DNA from: Rallus limicola
Taxonomy: Eukaryota; Chordata; Aves; Gruiformes; Rallidae
Direction: 5' to 3'
Assembly: GCA_022605955.1 (NCBI GenBank)
Contig: JAKCOZ010000081.1
Coordinates: 1,302,001-1,366,000, forward strand
DNA length: 64,000 nt
Below, in pieces: positions 1 through 10,022 of this stretch. A program made the position numbers and the translations under genes. The notes under the pieces were generated by a model that worked only from the letters and a program-made list of their open reading frames with translations, ran no database searches and was not told the DNA's origin. Numbering within the stretch: position 1 is the stretch's first letter; the number at the start of each line of letters is the position of its first letter.

Positions 1-138
1 TTTCTGTATTGCTAATAATTCGATGCTGACTGTTTCTGCCTACAAGTGCCCAGCAGCTCTGAACCCCAACAAGCCTCTGGGAAAGGAGGGCTTCCCTGCA
101 CCACCAGCCTTCAGCGTGTCCTCAGCTGTGAAAGCACC
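1..138. other. Unique sequence, nothing recognised
   Basis: Short stretch before the first CR1 element. I see no repeat, RNA gene or convincing coding frame in it. Confidence 0.5.
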
Positions 139-785
139 ACAGAATCACACAGAATCAGGAGTTGGAAGGGACCTTGAAAGATCACCCAGTCCCACACCCC
201 TGCCAGAGCAGAATCACCCAGGCTAAATCCCACAGGAGCACAGCCAGGCAGGTTTGAATGTCTCCAGAGAAGGAGACTCCCCAACCTCTCTGGGCAGCCT
301 GTCCCAGGGCTCTGCCACCCTCACAGGGAAAAAGTTCCTCCTGACATTCCCATGGAGCTGCCTCTGCTCCAGCTTGTGCCCATTGCCCCTTGTCCTGTCG
401 CTGCCATCGCTGAGAAGAGCCTGGCTCCATCCTCCTGACTCTCACCCTTTATGTACTGATAAACAGTAATGAGGTCACCCCTCAGTCTCCTCCAGACTAA
501 AGAGGTCCAGCTCCTTCAGCCTCTCCTCACAAGGAAGGGCTTCCACTCCCTTCATCATCTCAGTGCCCCTGTGCTGGGCTCTTCCAAGGAGTTCTGTGTC
601 CCTCTTGAGCTGAGGGGCCCAGAACTGGACCCAGTATTCCAGGTGAGGACTCACCAGGGCAGAGCAGAGGGGGAGAAGGACCTCTCCTGACCTGCTAACC
701 ACCCCCCTTCTAACACACCCCAGGATGCCATTGGCCTTCTTGGCCACGAGGGCACAGTGCTGGCTCATGGCACCATGTGCCTCCA
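139..785 (-). mobile_element. CR1 LINE, 5'-truncated, minus orientation
   Basis: CR1 is the dominant non-LTR retroposon of birds. On the minus strand the element runs from the last part of the reverse transcriptase frame (near 785) into the 3' untranslated tail. It ends near 139 in the family's short terminal repeat, seen on the plus strand as CACAGAATCACACAGAATCA followed by GGAGTTGGAAGGGACC. The 5' part is missing, as in most genomic CR1 copies, which arise by incomplete target-primed reverse transcription. About 650 bp is kept, so this is one of the longer copies here. No target duplication could be recognised. The family assignment rests on the 3' repeat, the tail sequence and the encoded peptide; the subfamily is not determined. 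Confidence 0.92.
475..768 (-). pseudogene. CR1 ORF2 reverse transcriptase C-terminal remnant
   Basis: A 97-codon open stretch on the minus strand encodes the C-terminal end of the CR1 pol protein, downstream of the catalytic reverse-transcriptase core. Recognisable pieces in order are AKKANGILGC near residue 10, RRGVVSRS, EVLLPLCSALV, PHLEYWVQFWAPQ, and EERLKELDLFSLEE at the end. In intact CR1 this region follows the polymerase domain and ends just before the 3' UTR. The endonuclease and the YADD-type polymerase core are absent, so the fragment has no activity. The first methionine is incidental and not the CR1 start. It lies inside the minus-strand CR1 copy and has no host function that I can see. 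Confidence 0.9.
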
Positions 786-2325
786 GGATGCTTGAGGAGG
801 ACCACAGATGCTAAGCAAGAAAAGGACACGTTCCCCACACACTCTCAGAGGCTTTTCTTACTGAGAGGCAAAGAATTAACATGCAATCCATAGCCTCAGG
901 CTGGACTCAGGCTGTTCAGCTGAGCAGAAGCACTTGGTCTGCTCACCAAGGTCTAGATACCTAAAATTTCTGGTTTTCTGATCCTCAGGTGGAGACACAG
1001 ACAGTGGGGTCTCCACCACAAACACCGATCGCATCGTCTCCTGGCGGGTTTATTATTGATCGGCTCCTCTGCTGGCACTCAAGTGTCAACACCTCCCTCC
1101 GCCTTCGGATCAGTAACCTCTGCACACGTCAGCTCAGCATCTCCAGGAACGGCAAACTGTGTCATAAGAGACTTCATTTTAAATACCTCGTGCCATATGG
1201 CCACAGCTCTTCTCAGCAGCTTCAGTGCTTCTAACAGCTTAATGAAAATCAATTTGATGGGGCTGACTCCAGTTCTTGGCAAGTGCTGGAAAGATGCTAA
1301 CTAAGTTGCATTGAATTTTAGAGGACAGCACTCCATGTATTGACACCAGAGACATCCTCAAAGCCAAATTCCTTTTTAAGGATGTTTTGCACCAGTTGGA
1401 TCACACCAGACCTGGACACGTGTGGAACGTGTACTCATCATGGAGAGCGATGGAAGCACCCCTTCAATAAAGGCTTTCACAACCCCAACCCAGCCAGGAC
1501 AGGCCCATGGCAGGACCTCAGTGAGGTCTAGAGCAGCAGCTTTAGGATGGGTGCAAGCTGCAGCCGTCCTCGGGTGCCTCACAGGGCAGGGGGGAGAAGT
1601 ACAATGAGCAAACACTTCCCATCACATTCCTGGCCAATACTGTTGTAATCTCCTTTCCAGAACCTTCCCTCAGCAAGCTGCTTCCATTTTCATTGTGGCG
1701 TACCCCAGTATCATGACACCCTTGTTTGAGCAATAGGAAAAGGAGGATGATGATGACAATGATAATAGTAATAATAGGAAATTCATGGCTGGCAGCAAAA
1801 GTTCCAGAGCACCTGACAAATACAAACACAGAAGAGTTTCTAATTCCAAGCCCTGCCTTTGGTATCAATCCCCAGGCTGCCCTTGGAATTCTCAATTATT
1901 TCTGTACCCTGACACGAAGTGGAAAAGCATGAAACCCCCGAGAAGTGGCAGACGACTGCGTGTCACACCAGGGTAGGGAGTTTGAACACGCAGCATCATC
2001 TCTTGCCTAAGCAGCTTGTTGTCAGCAGCAGACGGTTTGCAGGTTTCTCCAGACATCCCTCCTGCGCCAGCAGATCCCACGGCACTCAGAGCAACGGCTC
2101 AGGAGGGGACGTGGTAGATGGAGACAGCAAATGAAGGATCTAAACCTCAGATCAGAGCCAAACCCTGGGGTAAGTGGTGTCTAAGACTTTACAACACTCA
2201 GGTACAGGGATAAAAGTTACAGGGAACCATCACAGGAACTGCCGACTCGGCTGCTGCAACCGCCTCCTTACCCAGATGCTGACCTGCACACCCAACTGTC
2301 CCCATGCAGAAGGCAGCAGTGACCC
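786..2325. other. Non-coding stretch, no gene recognised
   Basis: About 1.5 kb of mixed-composition DNA. A small run of imperfect GATGATGAC/AATAATAG triplets lies near 1,745-1,780. Open frames here are short, overlap in several phases and show no family signature, so none is called as a gene. Confidence 0.5.
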
Positions 2326-2367
2326 GTGCAGCACACCCCGTGCAGCACACCCCATGCAGCACACCCG
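2326..2367. repeat. Three-copy 14-bp tandem repeat
   Basis: The unit GTGCAGCACACCCC is repeated three times head to tail (2,326-2,339, 2,340-2,353, 2,354-2,367), with one or two substitutions in the last copy. This is a small minisatellite likely to vary in copy number. No function is implied. Confidence 0.85.
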
Positions 2368-2499
2368 AACAGAGCAGGTCCTGCTCTGAGCGCTGCCTCG
2401 CCACGCTCTGCCGGGAACAAAACCACTTCCCACTGTCCCCACCAGCTGTGCATCATGCTGGTGGCTTCCAGGTACCTTTCTGCCTCATTTAGCTACTAC

Positions 2500-2518
2500 T
2501 TTTTTTTTTTTTTTTTTT
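2500..2518. repeat. Poly-T tract (19 T)
   Basis: An uninterrupted run of 19 T. It could be a simple mononucleotide repeat or the reversed A-tail of a retroposed sequence; no retroposon body was recognised next to it. Confidence 0.9.
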
Positions 2519-2635
2519 AATTCTTTAAAATCACTGCTTCCAAGTGCCAAGCCTCCCCCCCAGCCCACCCCCAAACCTCTTGCTCTGGTACCCCAACGTG
2601 CTTCGCCCTGTGCGGGTTCAATCACCTTGTCCTGA

Positions 2636-2799
2636 GCCTGGCACAGGCTGCCCAAGGGAGGGGGCTGAGTCACCTTCCCTGGATATGTTTAAAAATTGGG
2701 TAGATGAGGTACTTAGGGATCTGGTTTAGCTTAGGATGGGAATGGTTGGACTTGATGATCCTAAAGGTCTTTCCCAACCTGGTGACTGTGATTCTGTGA
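2636..2799 (+). mobile_element. CR1 LINE 3' fragment, plus orientation
   Basis: A 164-bp 3' end of a CR1 element. It starts near GCCTGGCACAGGCTGCCCA and runs through TGGATATGTTTAAAAATTGG and GGTTGGACTTGATGATCC, ending in the family terminus TGTGATTCTGTGA at 2,799. All of the coding part is missing. A perfect 14-bp hairpin begins 14 bases beyond its end. Confidence 0.92.
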
Positions 2800-2812
2800 G
2801 CACAGAGAGGCT

Positions 2813-2846
2813 TCACACTAGTGGGTTCAACCACCCACTAGTGTGA
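2813..2846. other. Perfect 14-bp inverted repeat (hairpin)
   Basis: TCACACTAGTGGGT (2,813-2,826) and its exact reverse complement ACCCACTAGTGTGA (2,833-2,846) flank a 6-base loop, TCAACC. The stem has no mismatch. There is no following T-run and no gene beside it, so a terminator role is not indicated. It lies just beyond a CR1 3' end and could be a palindrome made by template switching during insertion or repair. Confidence 0.9.
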
Positions 2847-4235
2847 TACACCAGGGATCTCTCTCTGCACAGGTTCCTTTCTCCTATTGTACAATCAAGG
2901 GAAGCCCAGGCAGTCCTGCATCCCAGCAGTGATGGTGGTGGGGTCCCTCCACATGCAAGGAGCTCACTCTGAGCCACATCTCTGCTGAACAATCATGTTA
3001 TCCTCCCATTTTCCACTTCTCCTGCCAAACTAAAGATGCTCCATGTCCCTCCAGCTGTGCTGCACATCTGCCATCTCTGCCATGCTCTACGTTCCCTGCA
3101 ATTCCTGCTCGGTCTGGGGTTTATCTGCCCTCTCCCTACCCTCTTCTTTCTAAAAATCCTCTCCAAAGCCAATCTGCTTCACTTCTGTGTGCAGCCTTTG
3201 ATGCATTTTGACACGCTTTATTGGAGCCATGACTATCAGAAGGAGATTGCATGTGGCACGAGCTGGAGAGCAGGGCAGATCCTGCACATGTCCACAGCAT
3301 GTGGCAAAACACCATGGGGAGGGTGCAGAGAGCAGCATGGAGGAGACAGAGCCTCAGCGTAGACGTGGAGCAACCTGAAAACCCCAAAAACCCTGACTCT
3401 TCACACAACTTCCCCCAGCCTAAGCAGCCAAATCGCTCCAGACTCACGTCATGATACTTGACTGGACTAGGAAAGGGATGCACCGGCAGCAAGTGTCCCC
3501 TCAACGGGCAGGGGTGATGTTTTTGAAAGGAGCCCCATGGCTCCCACACCATGGGGAGGAGAGTGCCTGCACTGAGAGGAGGGCACTCGCACTGGGAGAG
3601 CTCTGCCCTGCTCCACACAAGGGGTGAGAAGCATCCCAGAGGAATACAAGAGCAGCTGCAGGGTAGCTGCTGCTCTGTGTGGGATTGAGCCATGGGAGCG
3701 GCATCTCACCGGGGATGTCTCACTGGATCCCCAGGAGACTGGTGAGCAGGGGAGCTGCCAGATGTTCCCACCTCCTCACTGGCATCACTGAGGCACTGCT
3801 TCAAAATATCATGGGCCCTAACCCCCATCATGAACATGTCAGGAGCCACAGTCGCAGTGCTCTCTGGCCAGAAGGGCTCACGAGGAGTGGAAGGGCCAAG
3901 GCTCAGAGCGTGTGCTGCACTCCCATCCCCTCACCAGCACGGCCACACAGCACAACCCGGGAGCAAGCGAGGAGACACGAGCTCACGCAGCCAGTGCCTT
4001 TTTGACCCTCCTGCCTGTCTGAGGTAGGAACAGATGCTGAGCTGAGGAATTACCAGCACGTGGATTTAGAAACCAAAGGAAAGACCCACGTGAGGCAGAG
4101 CCCAGCCCTCAGCATACCCAGCCCTCCGTGCCAGGCACTGCCATGGGGGGATGGAGGAAGGATGCTGCTAAGCCCAAAGGGAGCTACACTGCAGTTCTGA
4201 GCACAGCACCGTCCTACAAACACACGTATCCCGTT

Positions 4236-4400
4236 ATACACATGAATTGTTCTAATTATTCACAGTACATCGTGTGGCAGGGCTTAATTGCATGCATGTG
4301 CTGACTTGAATAAAAATATATCTGAAGAAGGAGATTGATGTATTGTGACTGCTTTAATAAAGTTTATAGGAACTGAACAAAGAGCAAATCACATTTTGTG
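4236..4400. promoter_or_regulatory. Candidate conserved non-coding element (AT-rich islet)
   Basis: AT-rich islet with TTCTAATTATTCAC, GCTTAATTGCATGCATG and TTTAATAAAGTTTATAGG. Clustered TAAT/ATTA cores and a CATGCATG palindrome resemble vertebrate developmental enhancers. No alignment was possible, so this is a guess from composition and motifs. Confidence 0.2.
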
Positions 4401-5879
4401 CCTCGGGGCATCAATTCTGCATCCTGCACACTTCAAGGAGGGGGCTCTGGCACTGACTCCAACACTGGCACAGCTCAGAAACCTCCTTAAAGAAGGGGTT
4501 AAAAACAGAACCATGCAGGTTTTGGCAGAGATGGAGGGTGTGATGCAGTCAGATGGCAGAGGGGAGGAACTCACTTGTACTGGGATGATCAGAGAGCTGG
4601 GATGGGTGAGAAACCAAGTCCCCTGGCCTGGAACATCCCTGCTGCTGGCACCTCCCTGCAGAAACAGACTCCCCTCCACCAAGTCCTGGTCAAGCATTCC
4701 CCAGGGAAGCTAGCCTGGTCCCACACAGCCTGGCAGCATCCACTCCATTCCCTCCCCTTTTAAATCTCCCCACTGCTCCCCCTTCCGCACTCCTGCCCAC
4801 CCAGGGCTGCATTATTGGCCACTCTGGCAGTGCCCCAGCCACAAGCACCAGGCTGCCCTGACCACCCCCAAGCACCTTGCACCCCTCTAGGGACCCCACA
4901 GGGCATCAGGGGGTCGCAGGGCCAGGGGCACAGGGTGCAGCAAGGCACCTTGCGGGCTCCCATGCTGTGGAGCCAGGGTTACCATGTGATGCTCGTGGTT
5001 GCTATGGAAACGGTGGTTTCTCACAAAGAGAAGCAGAAATAGTCTCCGAGCCTCCTCCGAGAGTGGTCTGCTCTGCCAGGCTGTGGGCACCCCAAAAGTC
5101 AGGGGGTTGCTGCTGCCCTGCCCTGGTCCCTGCCTGCCGGTAGGTGCTGGGGCTGTGCCGCACCAGGAGCCGAGGCGGGGTGGGGGGAACCACAGCCTTT
5201 CTCTGTGGTTACAATCAGGACGCCACGTTTATTTTTGGATAAGCAGGACCTACTTTTTCCTGTGCCTCCCTAATAACGTACAAAACAGTAGGAAGCGAGT
5301 CAAGCTGGATCCCGTGCCTGCAGCTCGTAGCCTCTGGTACTTTGCATAATCAGGGCTTGTCATTCCCCATCAGCTTCAGCTCCGAAACCCAGGAGGCGAA
5401 GCCATGTAAGGTGGCAACGGGCTTAGAAGAAGCCTTCAGAGAACAAATCTGTCCATCGCTGATGGGGGATTATTTTAATACTGGATTCTTCAATAACAGT
5501 CTGCATGCCAGTCTGGTTGGGCAAGCTAAATCTTCCCCAAAACCAGCTTCCACCTCCACAGCACAAACCCCAAATCATTTTGACATCACTTTTGCTTGCT
5601 GACAGCACTGATAGCTCCCTGCCCAGCAAAGGTTAACCAAGTTAGCGACAGCCAAGGCAGAGATGCTCCTGGTTATCTTTGCTGCCATCCCAGCTCCCAC
5701 GAGTTGGCTGAGCTCCCCTGCCCTGTCCACAGCACATCTGCTACACACCCAGCAAAGCTGCCTCACTGAGTGCCAGCCAGTGAGGATTTATAGGAGTCTG
5801 AGTCTCCCTGAGGCAGCGCTGGTCAGGAGCCCTTCCTGCTTGTAATGATTGATGGACTGTCTTCCCTTCGGCTACAGCT

Positions 5880-6130
5880 CCCCTGCTATAGCACAGGGCT
5901 TTTTCTAATCAATGAAATGATTTAGAAACAAGACCCTGGGAATGCAAATGGTTTGTATCTAAGCCCCTAGTTAGCACAGCGTGGCGAAACCCCTGGCCTA
6001 ATTTAATTGCACATCCAAATTCCACATCCTCTAAAGGGTATCAGCAGATTTCATTAAACTTCTTCACATTATCATGTAATCTGTCAATTAGCTTTGTGTG
6101 CAACAGCAAACAAGGAGCTTTATCTTCAGT
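5880..6130. promoter_or_regulatory. Candidate conserved non-coding element with octamer motif
   Basis: AT-rich islet containing a perfect POU octamer ATGCAAAT at 5,942-5,949, followed by CCTAATTTAATTGCAC and TGTCAATTAGCTTTGTG. The motif mix suits a homeodomain/POU-responsive enhancer, but the evidence is only composition and short motifs. Confidence 0.22.
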
Positions 6131-6928
6131 AAAACATAAAACATTTACATTACAACATCCTCTTTTTCTTTGCCCATCCAGGATGGAGAGAAGAAAACCC
6201 ATGACCTTTCTTTTGTTTGCATCTGCGTCCCTCCGAGGAGCCAGGATTCGCATGGAGCAGAAGCATGTTGGACCTTTAAGTCTGATGTCAGACCTGCCTT
6301 GCATTTTGGGAGCATCTCAGCAAGCCACTCAGATAATTCAAACTTCATTTTCTACCCTGGAAGAAAACCATAGCAGTATCCCACCCCTCCCTGAGGGATG
6401 AGAAACGGATCATCCAGTGCCCGGCTCCAGGTCTGCGTGTGAAAGCGTCTCCAGAAACGCCACCTGTTCTGTTTTCATGGGTGAGGAATTAAATTGCCAT
6501 AGCAGGAGGGTGGGGGGGAGTTGGGCACGCTCCAGGCTGGGCAGTGGCTGCTCCCTTTGGACACTACCTCTGATTCCAGGACTTGGGAAGGTCTGGGGAC
6601 TCCTGTTCCTACAATTATCAGGCATCCCCTGCAGTACCAAGAAAGAACAGAAAGACAGTAAGACAAGCTAGTGTCTTTCATACACCACCAGTTTTCCAAG
6701 CAGGGTTTGTAAGCTACCCTTCAGTCACAGCCATCAGCCTTCCTTTCCAGCTAGAGAGGAAAAAAGGCTGGAAAAGGCTTTTCCCCATATTCTGCACAAC
6801 AAACAGAAAGCCTGCAGTGCTTTGGTAGGGGCAGGAAAATGCAGAGAGATCCAAAACCTCCATAAAGCTGGAGACAGAGAGGAGGCTGAAGACACATCCC
6901 AGCTATGCCACCTACCAGGAGCAAAGGG

Positions 6929-7427
6929 AGAATCATAGAATACCCAGGGGTTTGAAAAGCCCTTTAAGATCATTGAGTCCACCTGTTCCTGTTCTATGCT
7001 GACCCACATCCCCGAGCACCTCATTTACCCATCTGTTAAATCCATCCAGGGGTGGTGACTCAACCCCCTCCCTGGGCAGCCTGTGCCAGTGCCCCAGAAC
7101 CCTTTCAGGGAAGAACTTTTCCCCAGTGTCTGATCTGACCCTGCCCTGGCTCAGCTGGAGCCCATTCCCCTCATCCCATCACCTGTCACTTGGGCAAAGA
7201 GACCAACCCCCACCTCTCTGCACCCTCCTGGCAGGGCAGTGGAGGTGGGGAGAAGGTCTCCCCTCAGCCTCCTCTTCTCCAGGCTGAACACCCCCAGCTC
7301 CCTCAGCTGCTCCTCAGAGGATTTGCCCTCCAGCCCCTTCCCCAGCCTGGTTGCCCTTCTCTGGACACGCTCCAGGACCTCCATGTCTTTCTTGGAGCGA
7401 GGGGCCTAGAACTGGCAGTCCAGAATT
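6929..7427 (-). mobile_element. CR1 LINE, 5'-truncated, minus orientation
   Basis: About 500 bp of CR1 in minus orientation. The 3' end is at about 6,929 (AATCATAGAATACCCAGGGG). The copy extends through the tail landmarks CTCCCTGGGCAGCCTGTGCC and CTTCTCCAGGCTGAACACCC into pol near 7,384 and stops around 7,427. The terminal repeat has decayed to one clear copy of AATCATAGA. It belongs to the same family as the copies at 139-785 and 19,838-20,379. Confidence 0.92.
7151..7384 (-). pseudogene. CR1 ORF2 extreme C-terminal remnant
   Basis: A 78-codon open stretch encoding the very end of the CR1 polymerase protein. It starts [20 protein letters not shown] and continues with [23 protein letters not shown], the conserved tail of CR1 pol. 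Beyond about residue 50 it reads into the 3' region in a shifted or non-coding frame. The catalytic domains are absent and the fragment is dead. A homologous remnant in plus orientation lies at 19,918-20,172. Confidence 0.88.
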
Positions 7428-7429
7428 TC

Positions 7430-8925
7430 TAGCAGCATCCTTTGGGAAGCACCACACTCCCAACATAAAGCACCGCCAGAGCCAGGCGAGAGGAAGCAGA
7501 ACTCAGTCCCAAAAACCACTGACTGCTGCAGGGTGCACCACGGTCCACGTCAGCTGGCTGGGATGGTGCAACAGCTCGTGTGCCCCCCAGCACCTGCAGC
7601 AACAGAGTTTGCCCCGAAAACCTCAGCAGAGCGAGGCAAGACAAAACAGCCTGTGTCACAGAAAGAGCCTGTGAAACTCATGATGAGCTTAATAAACACA
7701 AATTACCTAAAGCAATTAAAGATTGGCCACTAGAATCCAGTTCTTCCCTCCCTCCCAATACCAATCCTCACCCAGTGCAGAGCCCCATCCAGGCAATGCC
7801 CCAGCCCTATACGTGAGGATCCCCACAAACCCCCACCCTGCGCCCCAGCACTGGGGGAGAGCAGCACCCCAGAGCTGGGGTGCCACAGCCCAGCGCCTCT
7901 TCACGGCAAGCAGAAATCACAGGGAAAGCATCTGACAATTAAAGAGAGAAAATAGCATGTCTCCATGGCTCTGTGTGGCTCCTGTCCCTGCCAGCCTCCT
8001 GTGCACCACAGCTACACGCTTAAAAATGAGATGGATTAATTATTGCTACAATTAATAGTATGGCAAAGCATCTCTGGTGGCAGGAAACAACATTGTCATC
8101 AACTGGTGCGACCGCTCGATGTTTTCAAGTGAGCAGTTGGCTCCACAGTTATCACCCTGATGCTCTCACCGGTGGCATCGTAGGGTGGAAAAGGCAAAGT
8201 GGATTCATTAGTTTTCATTTTAGAGTCAAGCTACACTAAGTCCAGAGCGCTCTGCCACGAGCTGATGCTGTAAAGCTCAGGGAGGAGTAAGCACGTGGCT
8301 CTTTATGTCTTGAGTAACAGAGGAGCTCACCCAGCATCTTGTACAAGAGGGGTCTTAACCCGTTAATCTACAGCTTGGCAAGCGGCAGGTGGTCGTCTCC
8401 ATCCTGTTCCTGAGGTTTCAGCATCAGCCCTGGTGCTCAGAGGTTTTTATAGTTCTCTTGATCTAATTTTGAAGCCGGCACGTGCCTGGTGTTGGCAGTA
8501 TCCCTTGAGACAGCTTTAAATACCAACGCCTCCCTTGGACGCCAAGTCTACCCACTATTTTTAAGTGGCTGGATCCAATTTAGGAGCAGTTTTAAGCTCA
8601 CAGTGCCATTCCCTGCATCCCCTGGGGCTGACGTTGCTTTTTCAGAGCTCTATCATACCCAGCTCAGGGGTATGTTGGCCTTGTTCACATCCCCTGCGTG
8701 ATACACCCTCCTCCCCCCGCAACATTTCCAGGGCCTCGAGTGCACAGCCTGATAGACTGGACAGGTTTATTAATATTTTCCCTGCCTTGAGAATTTGTTT
8801 TGCCCACAAACACGTGTTGGTGAGAAGCAGGTCTGAGCTTAACATCTTCTACCCCGTTTGCCCTTTAAGGAGTTGTGGGTTTGCGTGTCTGGGTGCTGGT
8901 GTAGGAGGAGGGGGATGCAGGGGAG
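7430..8925. other. Non-coding stretch, no gene recognised
   Basis: About 1.5 kb with no supportable gene. Its middle (about 8,020-8,260) is an AT-rich islet listed separately. The remaining open frames are short and without family features. Confidence 0.5.
8020..8260. promoter_or_regulatory. Candidate conserved non-coding element
   Basis: This islet contains ATGGATTAATTATTGCTAC and AATTAATAGTATGG near 8,030-8,060 and GATTCATTAGTTTTCATTTT near 8,200. It lacks repeats and long frames and is rich in ATTA cores. It is called only as a candidate enhancer; alignment to other birds would decide. Confidence 0.22.
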
Positions 8926-8934
8926 GCTTCTGCA

Positions 8935-10022
8935 AGATGCTGCTAGAAGGTTCCCCCAGACCCGACAGAGCCAACATCACCCGGCTTGAGGATGGACCCA
9001 CCACTGGCCAAGGCTGAGCCCATCAGTGATGGTCACAGCACCTCTGGGAACCACAGTGAGGAGAAAAACCCCAAACAGCCACTTTGTGCCCCAGAGAAGG
9101 TGTGAGAAGCTGTGCAGAGAAGGGAAGGGCGGGAGGAGGTGCCCCAGGTACCAGCAGAAAGATGCCCCTGAACCCCTGGAGAAACCCATGGGGAGCAGGT
9201 GTCCCCCCACAGCCCATGGACAAGGCCCAGACCCCACCTGCAGCCCGTGGAGAGGCCCCACGCTGGATGGAGCAGGGGGAGACACACAGGAGATGCTGTG
9301 ACCCACATTGGAGCCAGCCCCTGCCAGCACTTGGACCCATGGAGAGAGACAGAGACACAGGGATGGGAGAGACAGACCCATGGAGCAGGTTTGCTGGGGG
9401 TGCTGGTGACCCCTTGGGGGGACCAGGCTGGAGCAGGCTGGGCCTGAGGGACTGAGAGACACTGATTGATGACTGCCCCAGAGCAGGGACCCAGGCTGGG
9501 GCAGCTGGGGAAGAGCTGAAGCCCCGTGGGAAAGGACTCACATTGGGGATGTTCGTGGAGGACTGTCTGCTGTGGGTGGGACCCCAGGGTGCAGCAGGGG
9601 CAGGGGGTGAGGAATGAATGCCCCCCCTGGCTAAGAAGGAAAACATCTGGTGAGGAACTGACCCAAACCCCCATTCCCACAGTCCCTGCCCCTCCCCATG
9701 CCACTCTGTCATGGGTAAAGGGAAGTTTGGGAAACAGGGAGGAGTGTGGGGAGGTGCTTTAAGATCTGGTCACATTTCTCATCACTGGACTCTGGTGTCA
9801 CTGGGGGGGCAGGGCAGGGTCAGCAATTAGAGATTTTTCTTTCCTTTATCCTGTGTTGAGTCTGGTTTGCCAGTGGCACTGATTGCAGAATGATCTCTCC
9901 CTGTCCTGATCTCACTCCTCAGCCTCTCAATATCTATTTCCTCCCTACCCCCCAGCTGAAAAGGGGGGTGACAGAGCACCTTTGGTGGTTGTCTGGCCTC
10001 CAGCCAGAGTCAAACCACCACA
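8935..10022 (+). mobile_element. Probable ERVL-type LTR, degraded, plus orientation
   Basis: This stretch matches the layout of a common avian ERVL-class long terminal repeat that I recognise from memory. An early part reads GGCCAAGGCTGAGCCCATCA near 9,006. It is followed by a series of imperfect repeats built on GGAGCAGG, CCCATGG and CCCACGCTGG-like phrases (about 9,180-9,600). Next comes a U5-like part with TGTGTTGAGTCTGGTTTGCC, and the end is GGCCTCCAGCCAGAGTCAAA then CCACCACA at 10,022. The A-rich stretch with a poly(A) signal usual before the U5 seems to be missing. The 5' end is uncertain. No gag or pol sequence and no target duplication were found, so it is probably a degraded solo LTR. 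The long minus-strand frames here (about 160-229 codons) are by-products of the repeats. Confidence 0.55.

Larger units (their letters stand above)
2850..6928. other. Intergenic or intronic DNA, no gene recognised
   Basis: About 4 kb without a supportable gene. Open frames up to 185 codons occur on the minus strand (3,136-3,693) but overlap others in different phases and show no domain. AT-rich islets near 4,236-4,345 and 5,880-6,130 stand out from the moderately GC-rich background and are listed separately. Confidence 0.5.

Noticed and set aside
2813..2846. Rho-independent-type terminator
   Set aside because: The hairpin is perfect, but there is no T-run, no adjacent gene and the genome is vertebrate.
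9023..9712. A 229-codon minus-strand frame and its overlapping partners
   Set aside because: It lies within the repetitive middle of a probable LTR, with several phases open; no domain was seen.
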